A DNA stretch of 64,000 nucleotides from Marmoricola endophyticus (lineage in GTDB: Bacteria; Actinomycetota; Actinomycetes; Propionibacteriales; Nocardioidaceae): the NCBI RefSeq assembly GCF_014644415.1, contig NZ_BMKQ01000001.1, forward strand, positions 2,171,556 to 2,235,555. The letters run 5' to 3'. Made by a program: the position numbers and the translations under genes. The notes under the pieces are model-generated. The model did not search any database. It saw only the letters and a program-made list of their open reading frames with translations, and was not told the DNA's origin. Positions 1-7,648 of the stretch are shown here, piece by piece. Positions within the stretch are counted from its first letter, which is position 1. The number at the start of each line of letters is the position of its first letter.

Positions 1-89
1 GACGGTGGCGACGACGCTACGACCGACCACCGACACCGCGACAGTGCGTGCGCGGCGCCTGTGGACAGGCCGTCGGGCCTGGAGCAGCC

Positions 90-380
90 TCAGTGGGCCG
101 CGGGGCGCAGGACCTTGGTCCGCAGCACGGACTCGTTGAGCCCGAGCAGTCGGTCCAGCTCCTTGACGGTGGCCGGCTCGGCCTGCACGTTCACGACGGC
201 GTAGATGCCCTCGGCGTGCTTGTCGATCTCGTACGCGAGGCGGCGGCGGCCCCACACGTCGACGCCGTCGACGACGCCACCGTCCTTGCGGACGACGTCG
301 AGGAAACCGTCGACCGACTGCGGGACGGTGCGCTCCTCGAGAGTGGGGTCGAGGATCAGCATGAGCTCGTAGGCACGCAT
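90..380 (-). CDS. rpsF: 30S ribosomal protein S6
   Basis: This 96-residue protein matches ribosomal protein S6, which binds 16S rRNA together with S18 in the small-subunit platform. It starts [12 protein letters not shown] and carries the conserved segments [13 protein letters not shown] and [19 protein letters not shown] typical of the family, at normal length. An AAGGAG ribosome binding site lies just before the ATG. In related genomes ssb, rpsR and rplI follow rpsF; here they would lie to the left, outside the window. A small hairpin sits in its leader. The call is very secure. Confidence 0.98.
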   Translation of the reverse strand: MRAYELMLILDPTLEERTVPQSVDGFLDVVRKDGGVVDGVDVWGRRRLAYEIDKHAEGIYAVVNVQAEPATVKELDRLLGLNESVLRTKVLRPAAH

Positions 381-410
381 CAGCGTGGCCCTCCTTCGGA
401 CTAGAGGCGG

Positions 411-427
411 CCACGGACGATCCGTGG
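411..427. promoter_or_regulatory. Hairpin in the rpsF leader
   Basis: A perfect inverted repeat CCACGGA-CGA-TCCGTGG lies about 30 bases upstream of the rpsF start, in the divergent spacer shared with the MFS gene. Many bacteria regulate rpsF by S6:S18 binding to a leader stem-loop, so this could be such an element, but the diagnostic bulge was not confirmed. It could equally be a chance GC hairpin. Confidence 0.3.
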
Positions 428-514
428 CAGGAGGTGGGCGCCGGCAGCTCCGGCACCGCCACAGAGACTATCGCCTCCGGGGAGGATGGACGAAATCGGC
501 GAGGTGGGCGCACA

Positions 515-1993
515 GTGGCCGACGTGAACATCTCGGGAACAGCAGGTGAACGATCGACCCACGTCCTGCGGAGCGCGAGGGACGTGACCGAGCTCGTCGG
601 GTCCGGAGCGGCGCGAGCGCGCAACGCGACGCCGATCCTCATGATCGCGCTAGGCGGCATCTTCATCGACGCCTACGACTTCACCTCGATCAGCTTCGGG
701 CTCTCCGACATCACCGACCAGTTCGACCTGTCGTCGCTGATGGTCGGCGTCGTCGGGTCGGCGATCATGCTGGGCGCGTTGATCGGCGCCCTGGCCGGCG
801 GCTTCCTGATCGACAAGCTCGGGCGCTACCAGGTGTTCATGGCCGACATGCTGTTCTTCGTCGTCGCGGCGATCGGCTGCGGGCTCTCCCCCAACGTCGA
901 GACGCTGATCGTCTTCCGGTTCCTCATGGGCATCGGCATCGGGATGGACTTCCCCGTCGCGCTGGCCTTCATCGCCGAGTACTCCGCCAGCAAGGGGCGC
1001 GGCGGACGGGTCGGGCTGTGGCAGCCGATGTGGTACGTCGCCACCTCCAGCACCTTCCTGGTCCTCCTGGTGCTGTACGCCGTCGTCCCCGCCGACGACC
1101 TGTGGCGCTGGGTCGTCGGGCTCGGTGCGGTGCCGGCCCTGGTCGTGATGAGCGTGCGCGGGAAGTACATGGACGAGTCGCCGACCTGGGCGGCCAACCA
1201 CGGCGACCTGGACCGCGCCGCCGCGATCCTCAACCGCGGGTACGACGTCGAGGTCACCGTCGCCGAGGACGCCGACCGCACCCCCGTCACGCACTCCGCG
1301 GTCACGCCGGCGTCGATGGCGAAGGTGTGGACGCCGCGCTACCGGTGGCGGACGATCCAGGCGGGTGCGGTGTCGGCCTGCCAGTCCGCGGAGTACTACG
1401 CCGTCGGCTTCGGCATCCCCACCATCATCGCCGGGATCCTGGCCGAGGGCCGGTTGGAGACGATCATCGGCTCGCTGGTCTTCAACGCGCTGTTCGGCAT
1501 CACCGGCGGCTTCGCCGGCGTCGCCCTCGCCCAACGGCTCGGCACCTGGAAGCTGGCCACGTCCGGCTTCGCGGTGACCCTGACCGTCATGGTGCTGCTG
1601 GCCGTCATCGGCAAGCCCAGCGGCACCTGGGCGATCGTCGGGGTTGGGCTCCTGCTCGGGATCTTCGTGTTCTTCCACGCCTACGGCCCGGGCTCGCAGG
1701 GCGGCGTCTTCTGCACCACGAGCTACCCGACCTCGCTGCGCGGGATCGGGTCGGGCTTCGGGCACTCGATCGACCGGGTCGGCTCGATCGTGTCGCTGCT
1801 GGTGTTCCCGCTGCTGTCGACGGCGTACGCCACCGGTGCGTACTGGTTCGTCGCCCTCGCGCCGGCGCTCGGGCTCCTCACGCTGCTGCTGATCCGCTGG
1901 GACCCCTCGCAGCACGACGTCGACGCCGAGGACTGGGACCCCGAGCCGCCTCGCCCGGGCCGGGCACCAGCGACCGCCCCCGCTCCGGCCTGA
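515..1993 (+). CDS. MFS transporter, sugar/metabolite porter type
   Basis: This is a major facilitator superfamily permease of about 492 residues with roughly twelve hydrophobic segments. The first half has a motif-A-like loop (GGFLIDKLGRYQVF) and the segment RFLMGIGIGMDFPVALAFIAEYS, which resembles the sugar-porter and metabolite:H+ symporter branches. A charged cytoplasmic linker separates the two halves. I chose the GTG at 515 because GAGG lies ten bases upstream; an in-frame GTG at 434 would add 27 low-complexity residues. The C-terminal tail is acidic and proline rich. The substrate cannot be told from sequence. It is divergent from rpsF. Confidence 0.82.
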   Translation: MADVNISGTAGERSTHVLRSARDVTELVGSGAARARNATPILMIALGGIFIDAYDFTSISFGLSDITDQFDLSSLMVGVVGSAIMLGALIGALAGGFLIDKLGRYQVFMADMLFFVVAAIGCGLSPNVETLIVFRFLMGIGIGMDFPVALAFIAEYSASKGRGGRVGLWQPMWYVATSSTFLVLLVLYAVVPADDLWRWVVGLGAVPALVVMSVRGKYMDESPTWAANHGDLDRAAAILNRGYDVEVTVAEDADRTPVTHSAVTPASMAKVWTPRYRWRTIQAGAVSACQSAEYYAVGFGIPTIIAGILAEGRLETIIGSLVFNALFGITGGFAGVALAQRLGTWKLATSGFAVTLTVMVLLAVIGKPSGTWAIVGVGLLLGIFVFFHAYGPGSQGGVFCTTSYPTSLRGIGSGFGHSIDRVGSIVSLLVFPLLSTAYATGAYWFVALAPALGLLTLLLIRWDPSQHDVDAEDWDPEPPRPGRAPATAPAPA

Positions 1994-2011
1994 AGGGTCG
2001 GTGGCGCGTCC

Positions 2012-2017
2012 TAGGGT
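2012..2017 (+). promoter_or_regulatory. -10 element TAGGGT upstream of nfo
   Basis: TAGGGT fits the actinobacterial -10 pattern TANNNT and ends seven bases before the ATG of the endonuclease IV gene. That spacing places the transcription start at or next to the A of the ATG, so the mRNA is probably leaderless. No clear Shine-Dalgarno sequence precedes the ATG. Confidence 0.5.
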
Positions 2018-2024
2018 GGCCGGC

Positions 2025-2822
2025 ATGAGCGAGCTGGTCATCGGAGCCCACGTCGAGCAGGACGACCCGGTCGCCGAGGCCCAGGCGCGCGGCACTGGCG
2101 TCGTGCAGATCTTCCTCGGCGACCCGCAGGGCTACAAGGGCCCCGAGATCCGGTACGCCGGCGGCGCCGACGCCCTGCGCAGCGCCGCGGCGGAGGCCGG
2201 TGTGGCGGTGTACGTCCACGCGCCGTACATCGTCAACGTCGCCACCACCAACAACCGGATCCGGATCCCGAGCCGCAAGCTGCTCCAGCAGCACATGGAC
2301 GCGGCTGCCGAGATCGGCGCCAAGGGACTGATCGTCCACGGCGGACACGTGAACAAGTCCGACGCCCCCGAGACCGGCTTCGACAACTGGCGCAAGGCGA
2401 TCGAGGCCACCGACATCACGGTCCCGCTGCTGATCGAGAACACCGCCGGCGGCGACAACGCGATGGCGCGCCGGCTGGACCGGATCGCCGGGGTCTGGGA
2501 CGCGGTCGGCAAGGCCGAGGGCGCCGAGAACGTCGGCTTCTGCCTGGACACCTGCCACGCCTGGGCCGGCGGGATCGAGCTGGCGACCGCGGTGGAGAAG
2601 GTCCTCGGCATCACCGGTCGGATCGACCTGGTCCACGCCAACGACAGCCGCGACGACTTCGACTCCGGTGCCGACCGGCACGCCAACTTCGGCGCCGGGC
2701 ACCTGCCGCCCGACGAGTTCGCCGGCATCGTCCGCGAGGCCGGCGCGCCCGTCGTCTGCGAGACGCCCGGCGGCGCGGACGAGCACAAGGCCGACTTCGC
2801 CTGGCTGCGAGAGCACCTGTGA
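2025..2822 (+). CDS. nfo: Deoxyribonuclease IV (AP endonuclease)
   Basis: This 265-residue protein is an endonuclease IV family enzyme, which cleaves DNA 5' to abasic sites in base-excision repair using a three-zinc cluster. The TIM-barrel landmarks are visible: VYVHAPYIVNVA, GLIVHGGHVNKS, PLLIENTAGG, FCLDTCHAWAGG, LVHANDS followed by D..SGADRHANFGAGH, and VVCETPGG. The histidine, glutamate and aspartate zinc ligands are all present. ATG at 2025 is preferred because a -10 element sits immediately upstream. The stop overlaps the GTG of the following lipoprotein by four bases, so the two are translationally coupled. Confidence 0.95.
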   Translation: MSELVIGAHVEQDDPVAEAQARGTGVVQIFLGDPQGYKGPEIRYAGGADALRSAAAEAGVAVYVHAPYIVNVATTNNRIRIPSRKLLQQHMDAAAEIGAKGLIVHGGHVNKSDAPETGFDNWRKAIEATDITVPLLIENTAGGDNAMARRLDRIAGVWDAVGKAEGAENVGFCLDTCHAWAGGIELATAVEKVLGITGRIDLVHANDSRDDFDSGADRHANFGAGHLPPDEFAGIVREAGAPVVCETPGGADEHKADFAWLREHL

Positions 2823-3670
2823 CCGGTCTCGACCGCCGTTCGCTGCTCCTCGGGGCCCTGGCCACCGCGGCCGGGATCGGTCTCGCCGGCTGCGGGGACG
2901 ACCGGCCCGACGTCGCCGGCGGGCGACGGACGTACGGCCCCGGCGAGGATCAGTACGGCGACCTGCTGCTGCCGAAGAAGAAGAAGCCGGTCGCCACGGT
3001 CGTCACCATCCACGGCGGCTACTGGTACGACGGCTACGGCCTGGACCTGATGAACCCCATCGCGGGCAGCCTGGTCGACGACGGCGCGGTGGTCTGGAAC
3101 CTCGAGTACCGCCGGATCGGCGGCGGCGGCGGCTGGCCGGCCACCTTCGAGGACGTGGCCGCCGGGATCGACGCGCTGCCGGACCTCGAGGGACTCCCCA
3201 ACGGGGCGATGGACTCCGTCGTCGTGCTCGGGCACTCCGCCGGCGGGCACCTTGCCGTCTGGGCGGCCTCGCGCACCGCGAGGACCCCGGGCGGGGCGCC
3301 GGCGTACCGGCTCGACGGGTGCCTGTCCCTCGCCGGCGCCCTCGACCTCACCACCGGCTCCCAGGAGCGCATCGGTCAGGACGCGGTCAACAAGCTGATG
3401 GGCGGCACCGCCGAGGAGTACCCCGAGCGGTACGACCTCGGCGACCCCACCCGCCTGGTCCCGGCCTCCTGCCCGGTCGTCGCGCTGCGCGGGGTCGACG
3501 ACACGACCGTCCCGAAGACGCAGTCCACGGCGTACGTCGAGGCCGACACGGCCGCCGGCGGCAAGGCCCGCTTCGAGGAGGTGCCCGGCGACCACTTCAC
3601 GCTGATCGAGCCGAAGGGCGAGTCGTGGAAGGTCGCGACGACGCAGCTGGCGGGCCTGGCGGGCCGGTAG
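2819..3670 (+). CDS. Tat-exported lipoprotein, alpha/beta hydrolase
   Basis: This 283-residue protein starts with a twin-arginine hydrophobic leader (DRRSLLLGALATA) ending in a lipobox LAGC, so it is probably a lipoprotein exported by Tat and anchored outside the membrane. The mature part is an alpha/beta hydrolase: an oxyanion-hole motif HGGYW near residue 63, the nucleophile elbow GHSAGG near residue 140, a catalytic aspartate in RGVDD and a histidine in GDHFTLI. The HGG/GHSAGG combination fits carboxylesterases and kynurenine-formamidase-like enzymes. The substrate is unknown. Its GTG overlaps the nfo stop (GTGA). Confidence 0.85.
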   Translation: MTGLDRRSLLLGALATAAGIGLAGCGDDRPDVAGGRRTYGPGEDQYGDLLLPKKKKPVATVVTIHGGYWYDGYGLDLMNPIAGSLVDDGAVVWNLEYRRIGGGGGWPATFEDVAAGIDALPDLEGLPNGAMDSVVVLGHSAGGHLAVWAASRTARTPGGAPAYRLDGCLSLAGALDLTTGSQERIGQDAVNKLMGGTAEEYPERYDLGDPTRLVPASCPVVALRGVDDTTVPKTQSTAYVEADTAAGGKARFEEVPGDHFTLIEPKGESWKVATTQLAGLAGR

Positions 3671-3851
3671 GTCTCGACGAGCTCGACCACCTCGTAGGTG
3701 CGCTGGCACCTCACCGGGTCTCGACGAGCTCGACCACCTCGTAGGTGCGCTGGCACCTCACCGGGTCTCGACGCGCTCGCTGGCGCTCGCTGCTCGACCA
3801 CCTCGTAGGTGGTCGAGCCCGACCGAGCTCTGCGAGGGAGGACGTGGAGAC
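3671..3851. repeat. Tandem and palindromic REP-like repeat cluster
   Basis: Two identical 47-bp units (3671-3717 and 3718-3764), each beginning GTCTCGACGAGCTCGACCAC, are followed by a diverged third unit running to 3851. The third contains a perfect 12-bp-arm hairpin, GCTCGACCACCT-CGT-AGGTGGTCGAGC (3792-3818), and ends in GGAGAC, roughly mirroring its GTCTCGAC start. A related copy lies at 6161-6239, so this is a dispersed palindromic element rather than a gene. It begins directly after the hydrolase stop codon and could also act as a terminator or mRNA stabiliser. Confidence 0.85.
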
Positions 3852-3890
3852 CTCCGCACCAGCGCTCCCACAGCGGGCCAGGCTGAGCGT

Positions 3891-3896
3891 TAGGCT
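3891..3896 (+). promoter_or_regulatory. -10 element TAGGCT upstream of femX-like gene
   Basis: TAGGCT matches the actinobacterial -10 consensus TANNNT and ends eight bases before the ATG of the FemX-like gene, implying a leaderless or nearly leaderless transcript for the femX-like/racemase pair. Confidence 0.45.
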
Positions 3897-3904
3897 CGCC
3901 TGCG

Positions 3905-5077
3905 ATGTCCGAGACCCCCGCACGCGTGCGCACGATCAGCCCTGACGAGCACCGCGCGTACCTCGACCGGGTCGCCGCGGACGGCGGGTCGGCGAGCTTC
4001 CTGCAGACCCCTGCGTGGGCGCAGGTGAAGCCCGAGTGGCGCCCGGAGTCGATCGGCTGGGAGGACGCGAGCGGGGACCTGGTCGGGGTGGCGCTGGTGC
4101 TGTACCGGCAGCTGCCGCGGCTCAAGCGCTACCTCGCCTACCTGCCCGAGGGCCCGGTGATCGACTGGTCGGCGCCCGACCTGGCCGGCTGGCTGGACCC
4201 GATGGCCGCGCACCTGCGGTCCCAGGGTGCGTTCGGCATCCGGATCGGCCCGCCCGTGGTCACCCGGCGGTGGACGGCCCAGCAGGTCAAGGACGGCATC
4301 GCCGACGACGCGGTCACCACCCTGACCGAGCTGCCCCCGGCCGAGCGGGGTGTCGAGGGCGCGCGCGTGCTCTCGACGCTGCGGACGCACGGGTGGCGCC
4401 ACCAGGGCGCCGAGGGCGGGTTCGCCGCCGGGCAGCCGCAGTACAACTTCGCCATCCCCCTGCGCCACCCCGACGGCACCCCTCGCACCGAGGACGAGGT
4501 CCTCGCCGGGATGAACCAGCTCTGGCGACGCAACATCAAGAAGGCGGCCAAGGCCGGCGTCGAGGTGACCACCGACGGGCCCGGTGGTCCCGAGCACCCC
4601 GAGAACACCGTCGAGGCCTTCCACGAGCTGTACGTCGAGACCGCCGAGCGCGACCACTTCACCCCCCGGCCCCTCGGCTACTTCCGCACCATGGTCGACG
4701 CCCTGTCGGCCGAGGACCCCGACCGGATCCGGCTCTGGTTCGCCCGCCACGAGGGCGACCTCGTCGCCGCGACGATCGCGATCCGGGTCGGCACCCACGC
4801 CTGGTACTCCTACGGCGCCTCCACCACCCACAAGCGCGAGGTCCGCGGCTCCAACGCCACCCAGTGGGCGATGATCCGCGACGCCATCGCCGCGAAGGCG
4901 GACGTGTACGACCTGCGCGGCATCACCGACACGCTCGACGCGAACGACAGCCACGTCGGGCTGATCCAGTTCAAGGTCGGCACCGGCGGCGAGGCCGTCG
5001 AGTACGTCGGCGAGTGGGACCTCCCGCTGCGCCGGGCGACGTACGCCGCCTTCGCCCTCTACATGAGCCGGCGGTGA
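3905..5077 (+). CDS. FemAB/FemX-type peptidoglycan bridge aminoacyltransferase
   Basis: This 390-residue protein belongs to the Fem family, which transfers amino acids from aminoacyl-tRNA to the stem peptide of lipid II. Landmarks are SFLQTPAWAQVK at the N-terminus, ..LWRRNIKKAAKAGV.. in the middle, the GNAT-like segment LWFARHEGDLVAATIAIRVG, and the C-terminal DLRGITDTLD...GLIQFKVGTGG that is diagnostic for FemX-like enzymes. Nocardioides peptidoglycan normally contains LL-diaminopimelate with a glycine bridge, so glycine addition is a reasonable inference but not shown by sequence. A racemase-like gene follows five bases downstream, probably in the same transcript. Confidence 0.88.
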   Translation: MSETPARVRTISPDEHRAYLDRVAADGGSASFLQTPAWAQVKPEWRPESIGWEDASGDLVGVALVLYRQLPRLKRYLAYLPEGPVIDWSAPDLAGWLDPMAAHLRSQGAFGIRIGPPVVTRRWTAQQVKDGIADDAVTTLTELPPAERGVEGARVLSTLRTHGWRHQGAEGGFAAGQPQYNFAIPLRHPDGTPRTEDEVLAGMNQLWRRNIKKAAKAGVEVTTDGPGGPEHPENTVEAFHELYVETAERDHFTPRPLGYFRTMVDALSAEDPDRIRLWFARHEGDLVAATIAIRVGTHAWYSYGASTTHKREVRGSNATQWAMIRDAIAAKADVYDLRGITDTLDANDSHVGLIQFKVGTGGEAVEYVGEWDLPLRRATYAAFALYMSRR

Positions 5078-5082
5078 GCTGA

Positions 5083-6156
5083 GTGCCCCTCGTGCTGCAC
5101 GTCGACGGCGGCCGCTGGCGCGCCCACCTGCGCTCGGTGGTCGACGCCGAGCCGGGGACGGTGCCGGTGATCAAGGGCAACGGCTACGGCTTCGGCCGCG
5201 CCAGCCTGGCCCGACGCAGTGAGTGGCTCGGCGTCGACACCGTCGCGGTCGGCCAGTACGACGAGCTCGACTCGGTCGCCTCGCGGTTCCGCGGCTCGCT
5301 GCTCGTGCTGACCCCGTGGCGGGCCTTCCACGCCGACGCGGCGCCGCTGTCCGGCGCGGCCGGCAAGCGGGTGGTCCACACGGTCGGCCGGATCGAGGAC
5401 CTCCGCGACCTGGTCCGCCGCTCCGACCTGCCGGGAACCGGCCCGCGGGTCGTCCTCGAGCTGCTCACGTCGATGCGGCGGCACGGGCTCAGTGCCGCCG
5501 GGCTGCGCGAGATCGCCGACTCCACGGCCGGCAACGTCACCGTGGAGGGCGTCGCGCTGCACCTGCCGCTGGCCGAGGCCGGTGGTCCCGGGCACGTCGG
5601 CGAGGTCGACCGGCTGCTCACCGACGTCGTGGCCGCCGACCTCGAGACCCGCGCCATCTGGGTCTCCCACCTCTCGCCCACCGAGCTGGCGACGCTGCGC
5701 GCCCGCTGGCCGGACTTCACCTTCCGCCCGCGGACGGGCACCGGACTCTGGCTCGGCGACCGCGGCGCGCTCGAGGTCCGGGCCACGGTGCTCGACGTGC
5801 ACCCCGTCGAGCGCGGCACGACGTACGGCTACCGCGGCCGCTCCGCGCCGCGCAAGGGCCACCTCGTCGTCGTGGCCGGGGGGACGGCGCACGGCATCGG
5901 CCTGGAGGCGCCGCTGGGCGAGGCGTCCTTCCGCTCGCGCGCGGCCTCGGTGGCGCGGGGCGGGCTGGACGCCGCCGGGCTGGTCCGCTCGCCGTACACC
6001 GTCGCGGGCAAGGCGCGGCTGTTCGCCGAGCCGCCGCACATGCAGGCCTCGATGCTCTTCCTGCCCGCCGGCGTCACCCCACCCGCGATCGGGGACGAGG
6101 TGCCCGTCCGCGTGCGGTTCACCGCCACGGACGTCGACGAGGTCAGGCTGGGGTGA
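5083..6156 (+). CDS. Alanine-racemase-like fold-type III PLP enzyme
   Basis: The 357-residue product aligns with alanine racemases: the PLP lysine lies in VIKGNGYGFG near residue 29 and a tyrosine in TTYGYRG near 248 sits where the second catalytic base belongs. The family normally has KA(D/N)AYGHG at the first site and MD(Q) in the C-terminal barrel; here the first is altered and the second reads SMLFLP, so catalytic function or substrate may differ. The GTG start is five bases after the femX-like gene, suggesting that the two act together in cell-wall precursor modification. Possible alternatives are another amino-acid racemase or a non-catalytic homologue. Confidence 0.75.
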   Translation: MPLVLHVDGGRWRAHLRSVVDAEPGTVPVIKGNGYGFGRASLARRSEWLGVDTVAVGQYDELDSVASRFRGSLLVLTPWRAFHADAAPLSGAAGKRVVHTVGRIEDLRDLVRRSDLPGTGPRVVLELLTSMRRHGLSAAGLREIADSTAGNVTVEGVALHLPLAEAGGPGHVGEVDRLLTDVVAADLETRAIWVSHLSPTELATLRARWPDFTFRPRTGTGLWLGDRGALEVRATVLDVHPVERGTTYGYRGRSAPRKGHLVVVAGGTAHGIGLEAPLGEASFRSRAASVARGGLDAAGLVRSPYTVAGKARLFAEPPHMQASMLFLPAGVTPPAIGDEVPVRVRFTATDVDEVRLG

Positions 6157-6160
6157 GCGC

Positions 6161-6239
6161 GCACCTCACCGGGTCTCGACGCGCTCGTCGCTAGGTGGTC
6201 GAGGCCGACCGAGCGCCAGCGAGGGAAGACGTCGAGACC
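6161..6239. repeat. REP-like repeat, second copy
   Basis: This copy shares GCACCTCACCGGGTCTCGAC with the cluster at 3671-3851 and ends GACGTCGAGACC, the inverse of its start, giving an imperfect palindrome of about 70 bp. It lies between two convergent genes. Its right half is read as the last 16 codons of the minus-strand GT87 gene. Confidence 0.8.
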
Positions 6240-7648
6240 ACCGGCTCGGCGTCCCGCTCCTCGGCGACCGGGTCGTGCTCCGGCTCGAGCACATCACGGA
6301 CGACCACGGCGACGAGGTAGATCTCGGCCAGCACCCGGACGGCGATGGCGACGAGGTACAGCGGGTCCGGAGCCCCGGTCGTCGCCGACGCGGTGGTCTG
6401 GTCGAGGTAGAGCCAGACGGCTGCGAAGTAGACCAGCTCGCCGGCCTGCCAGATCAGCAGGTCGCGCCACCGCGGCCGCGCCAGCACCGCCAGCGGCAGC
6501 AGCCAGAGGACGTACTGCGGCGAGTAGACCTTGTTGACCAGGAGGAAGGCCGCCACGACGAGGAACGCCAGCTGGGCGAGCCGCGGCGTCCGCGGGGCGC
6601 GCAGCCCGAGCACCAGCACGGCGAGGCAGCCGAGCACGAACAGCACGCCCGAGGCGAGGTTCAGGGTCTGCGCACTCACCGGGTGGCCGAGCAGGCTCGC
6701 GGCCAGCCAGAGCGACCCGAGGTCGGGGCCGCGGTCGGAGTTGAAGGTCCAGAACACCTTCCAGCGGTCCGCGCTGCTCAGCAGCGCCGGCAGGTTCAGC
6801 ACCAGCCAGGACGCTGCCGCCCCCGCCACGACCCGCGCCAGCGTCGGCCAGTCGCGTCGCCGCAGGCAGATCACCAGCACCCCGCCGAGCAGGAACAGCG
6901 GGTAGAGCTTGGTGGCGGTCCCGAGACCGATCAGCACCCCGGTGAGCACCGGACGACCGCGCGCCCACGCCCACAGCGCGCCGGCCACCGCGACCACCGC
7001 GAGCAGGTCCCAGTTGACCAGGCCGGTGACCAGGAGCACCGGCGACAGCGCGAACGGCAGGGCGTCCCAGGGCCGCCGCCGGTGGACCCCCGCGAGGAGG
7101 TACGTCGTCCCCAGCGCCGCGGCGAGCAGCACGATCGCGGTCAGCAGGAAGTACGCGTTCACCTCGCGCGCCATCCCCGGCAGCCCGAACAGCCCGTCGA
7201 CGGACGTCTGCGCGCGCACCTGCTCCGAGGGTCCCGGGGCGACCGGCTCCAGGGCCAGCGCGGTCGCCCAGGCGACGTACGAGATCACGACGGGGTACTC
7301 CATCGCGGGATACCGCGCCGCCTCGCCCGCGCTGTCGGTGTACGGCCAGACCCGCTCGGCCAGCCCGCGGCCGGTGTAGAGGTACGGCACGTCGGAGTAG
7401 CACATCCGGGAGTAGCGGACGCCTGCGTCGCTCCACTGCGTCTGGACGCACGGCGCCTTCTGCACCAGCGACAGCGCGGCGACGACGGTCGCCAGCGCGA
7501 GGATCACCCGCAGCGGGGTCCACCAGGTGTGCGGGCGGTGGTGGCGGCCCGGCGGGCCGCCGATCCCCTCGCTCCAGTCCCGGGCCAGCGGGTCGGCGCG
7601 GGTCGGGGCGACGGGCTCGTCAGCCGGCGTTGCCGAGGAGACCGCCAC
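6191..7648 (-). CDS. GT87-type polyprenol-dependent mannosyltransferase (DUF2029)
   Basis: This integral membrane protein of 485 residues has about ten hydrophobic spans and the layout of GT-C glycosyltransferases of family GT87, which use polyprenyl-phosphomannose on the outer membrane face in lipoglycan synthesis. NWDLLAVVAVAGALWAW and LLVNKVYSPQYVLWLLP are typical GT87 segments. The GTG at 7648 is preceded by GGGAGGAACG, an excellent ribosome binding site, and overlaps the 3' end of the PBP gene by 29 bases. The same order (PBP then this membrane protein) occurs as ponA1-Rv0051 in M. tuberculosis. The C-terminal residues VVSTSSLAGARSASTT are encoded by a REP-like element. Confidence 0.83.
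   Translation of the reverse strand: MAVSSATPADEPVAPTRADPLARDWSEGIGGPPGRHHRPHTWWTPLRVILALATVVAALSLVQKAPCVQTQWSDAGVRYSRMCYSDVPYLYTGRGLAERVWPYTDSAGEAARYPAMEYPVVISYVAWATALALEPVAPGPSEQVRAQTSVDGLFGLPGMAREVNAYFLLTAIVLLAAALGTTYLLAGVHRRRPWDALPFALSPVLLVTGLVNWDLLAVVAVAGALWAWARGRPVLTGVLIGLGTATKLYPLFLLGGVLVICLRRRDWPTLARVVAGAAASWLVLNLPALLSSADRWKVFWTFNSDRGPDLGSLWLAASLLGHPVSAQTLNLASGVLFVLGCLAVLVLGLRAPRTPRLAQLAFLVVAAFLLVNKVYSPQYVLWLLPLAVLARPRWRDLLIWQAGELVYFAAVWLYLDQTTASATTGAPDPLYLVAIAVRVLAEIYLVAVVVRDVLEPEHDPVAEERDAEPVVSTSSLAGARSASTT

Noticed and set aside
1-89. Gene in the left edge
   Set aside because: No frame with family similarity or start signal was seen; it is probably the rpsF-ssb spacer.
3671-3764. 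Possible CRISPR array
   Set aside because: The 47-bp units are directly adjacent with no variable spacers and no cas genes are present.
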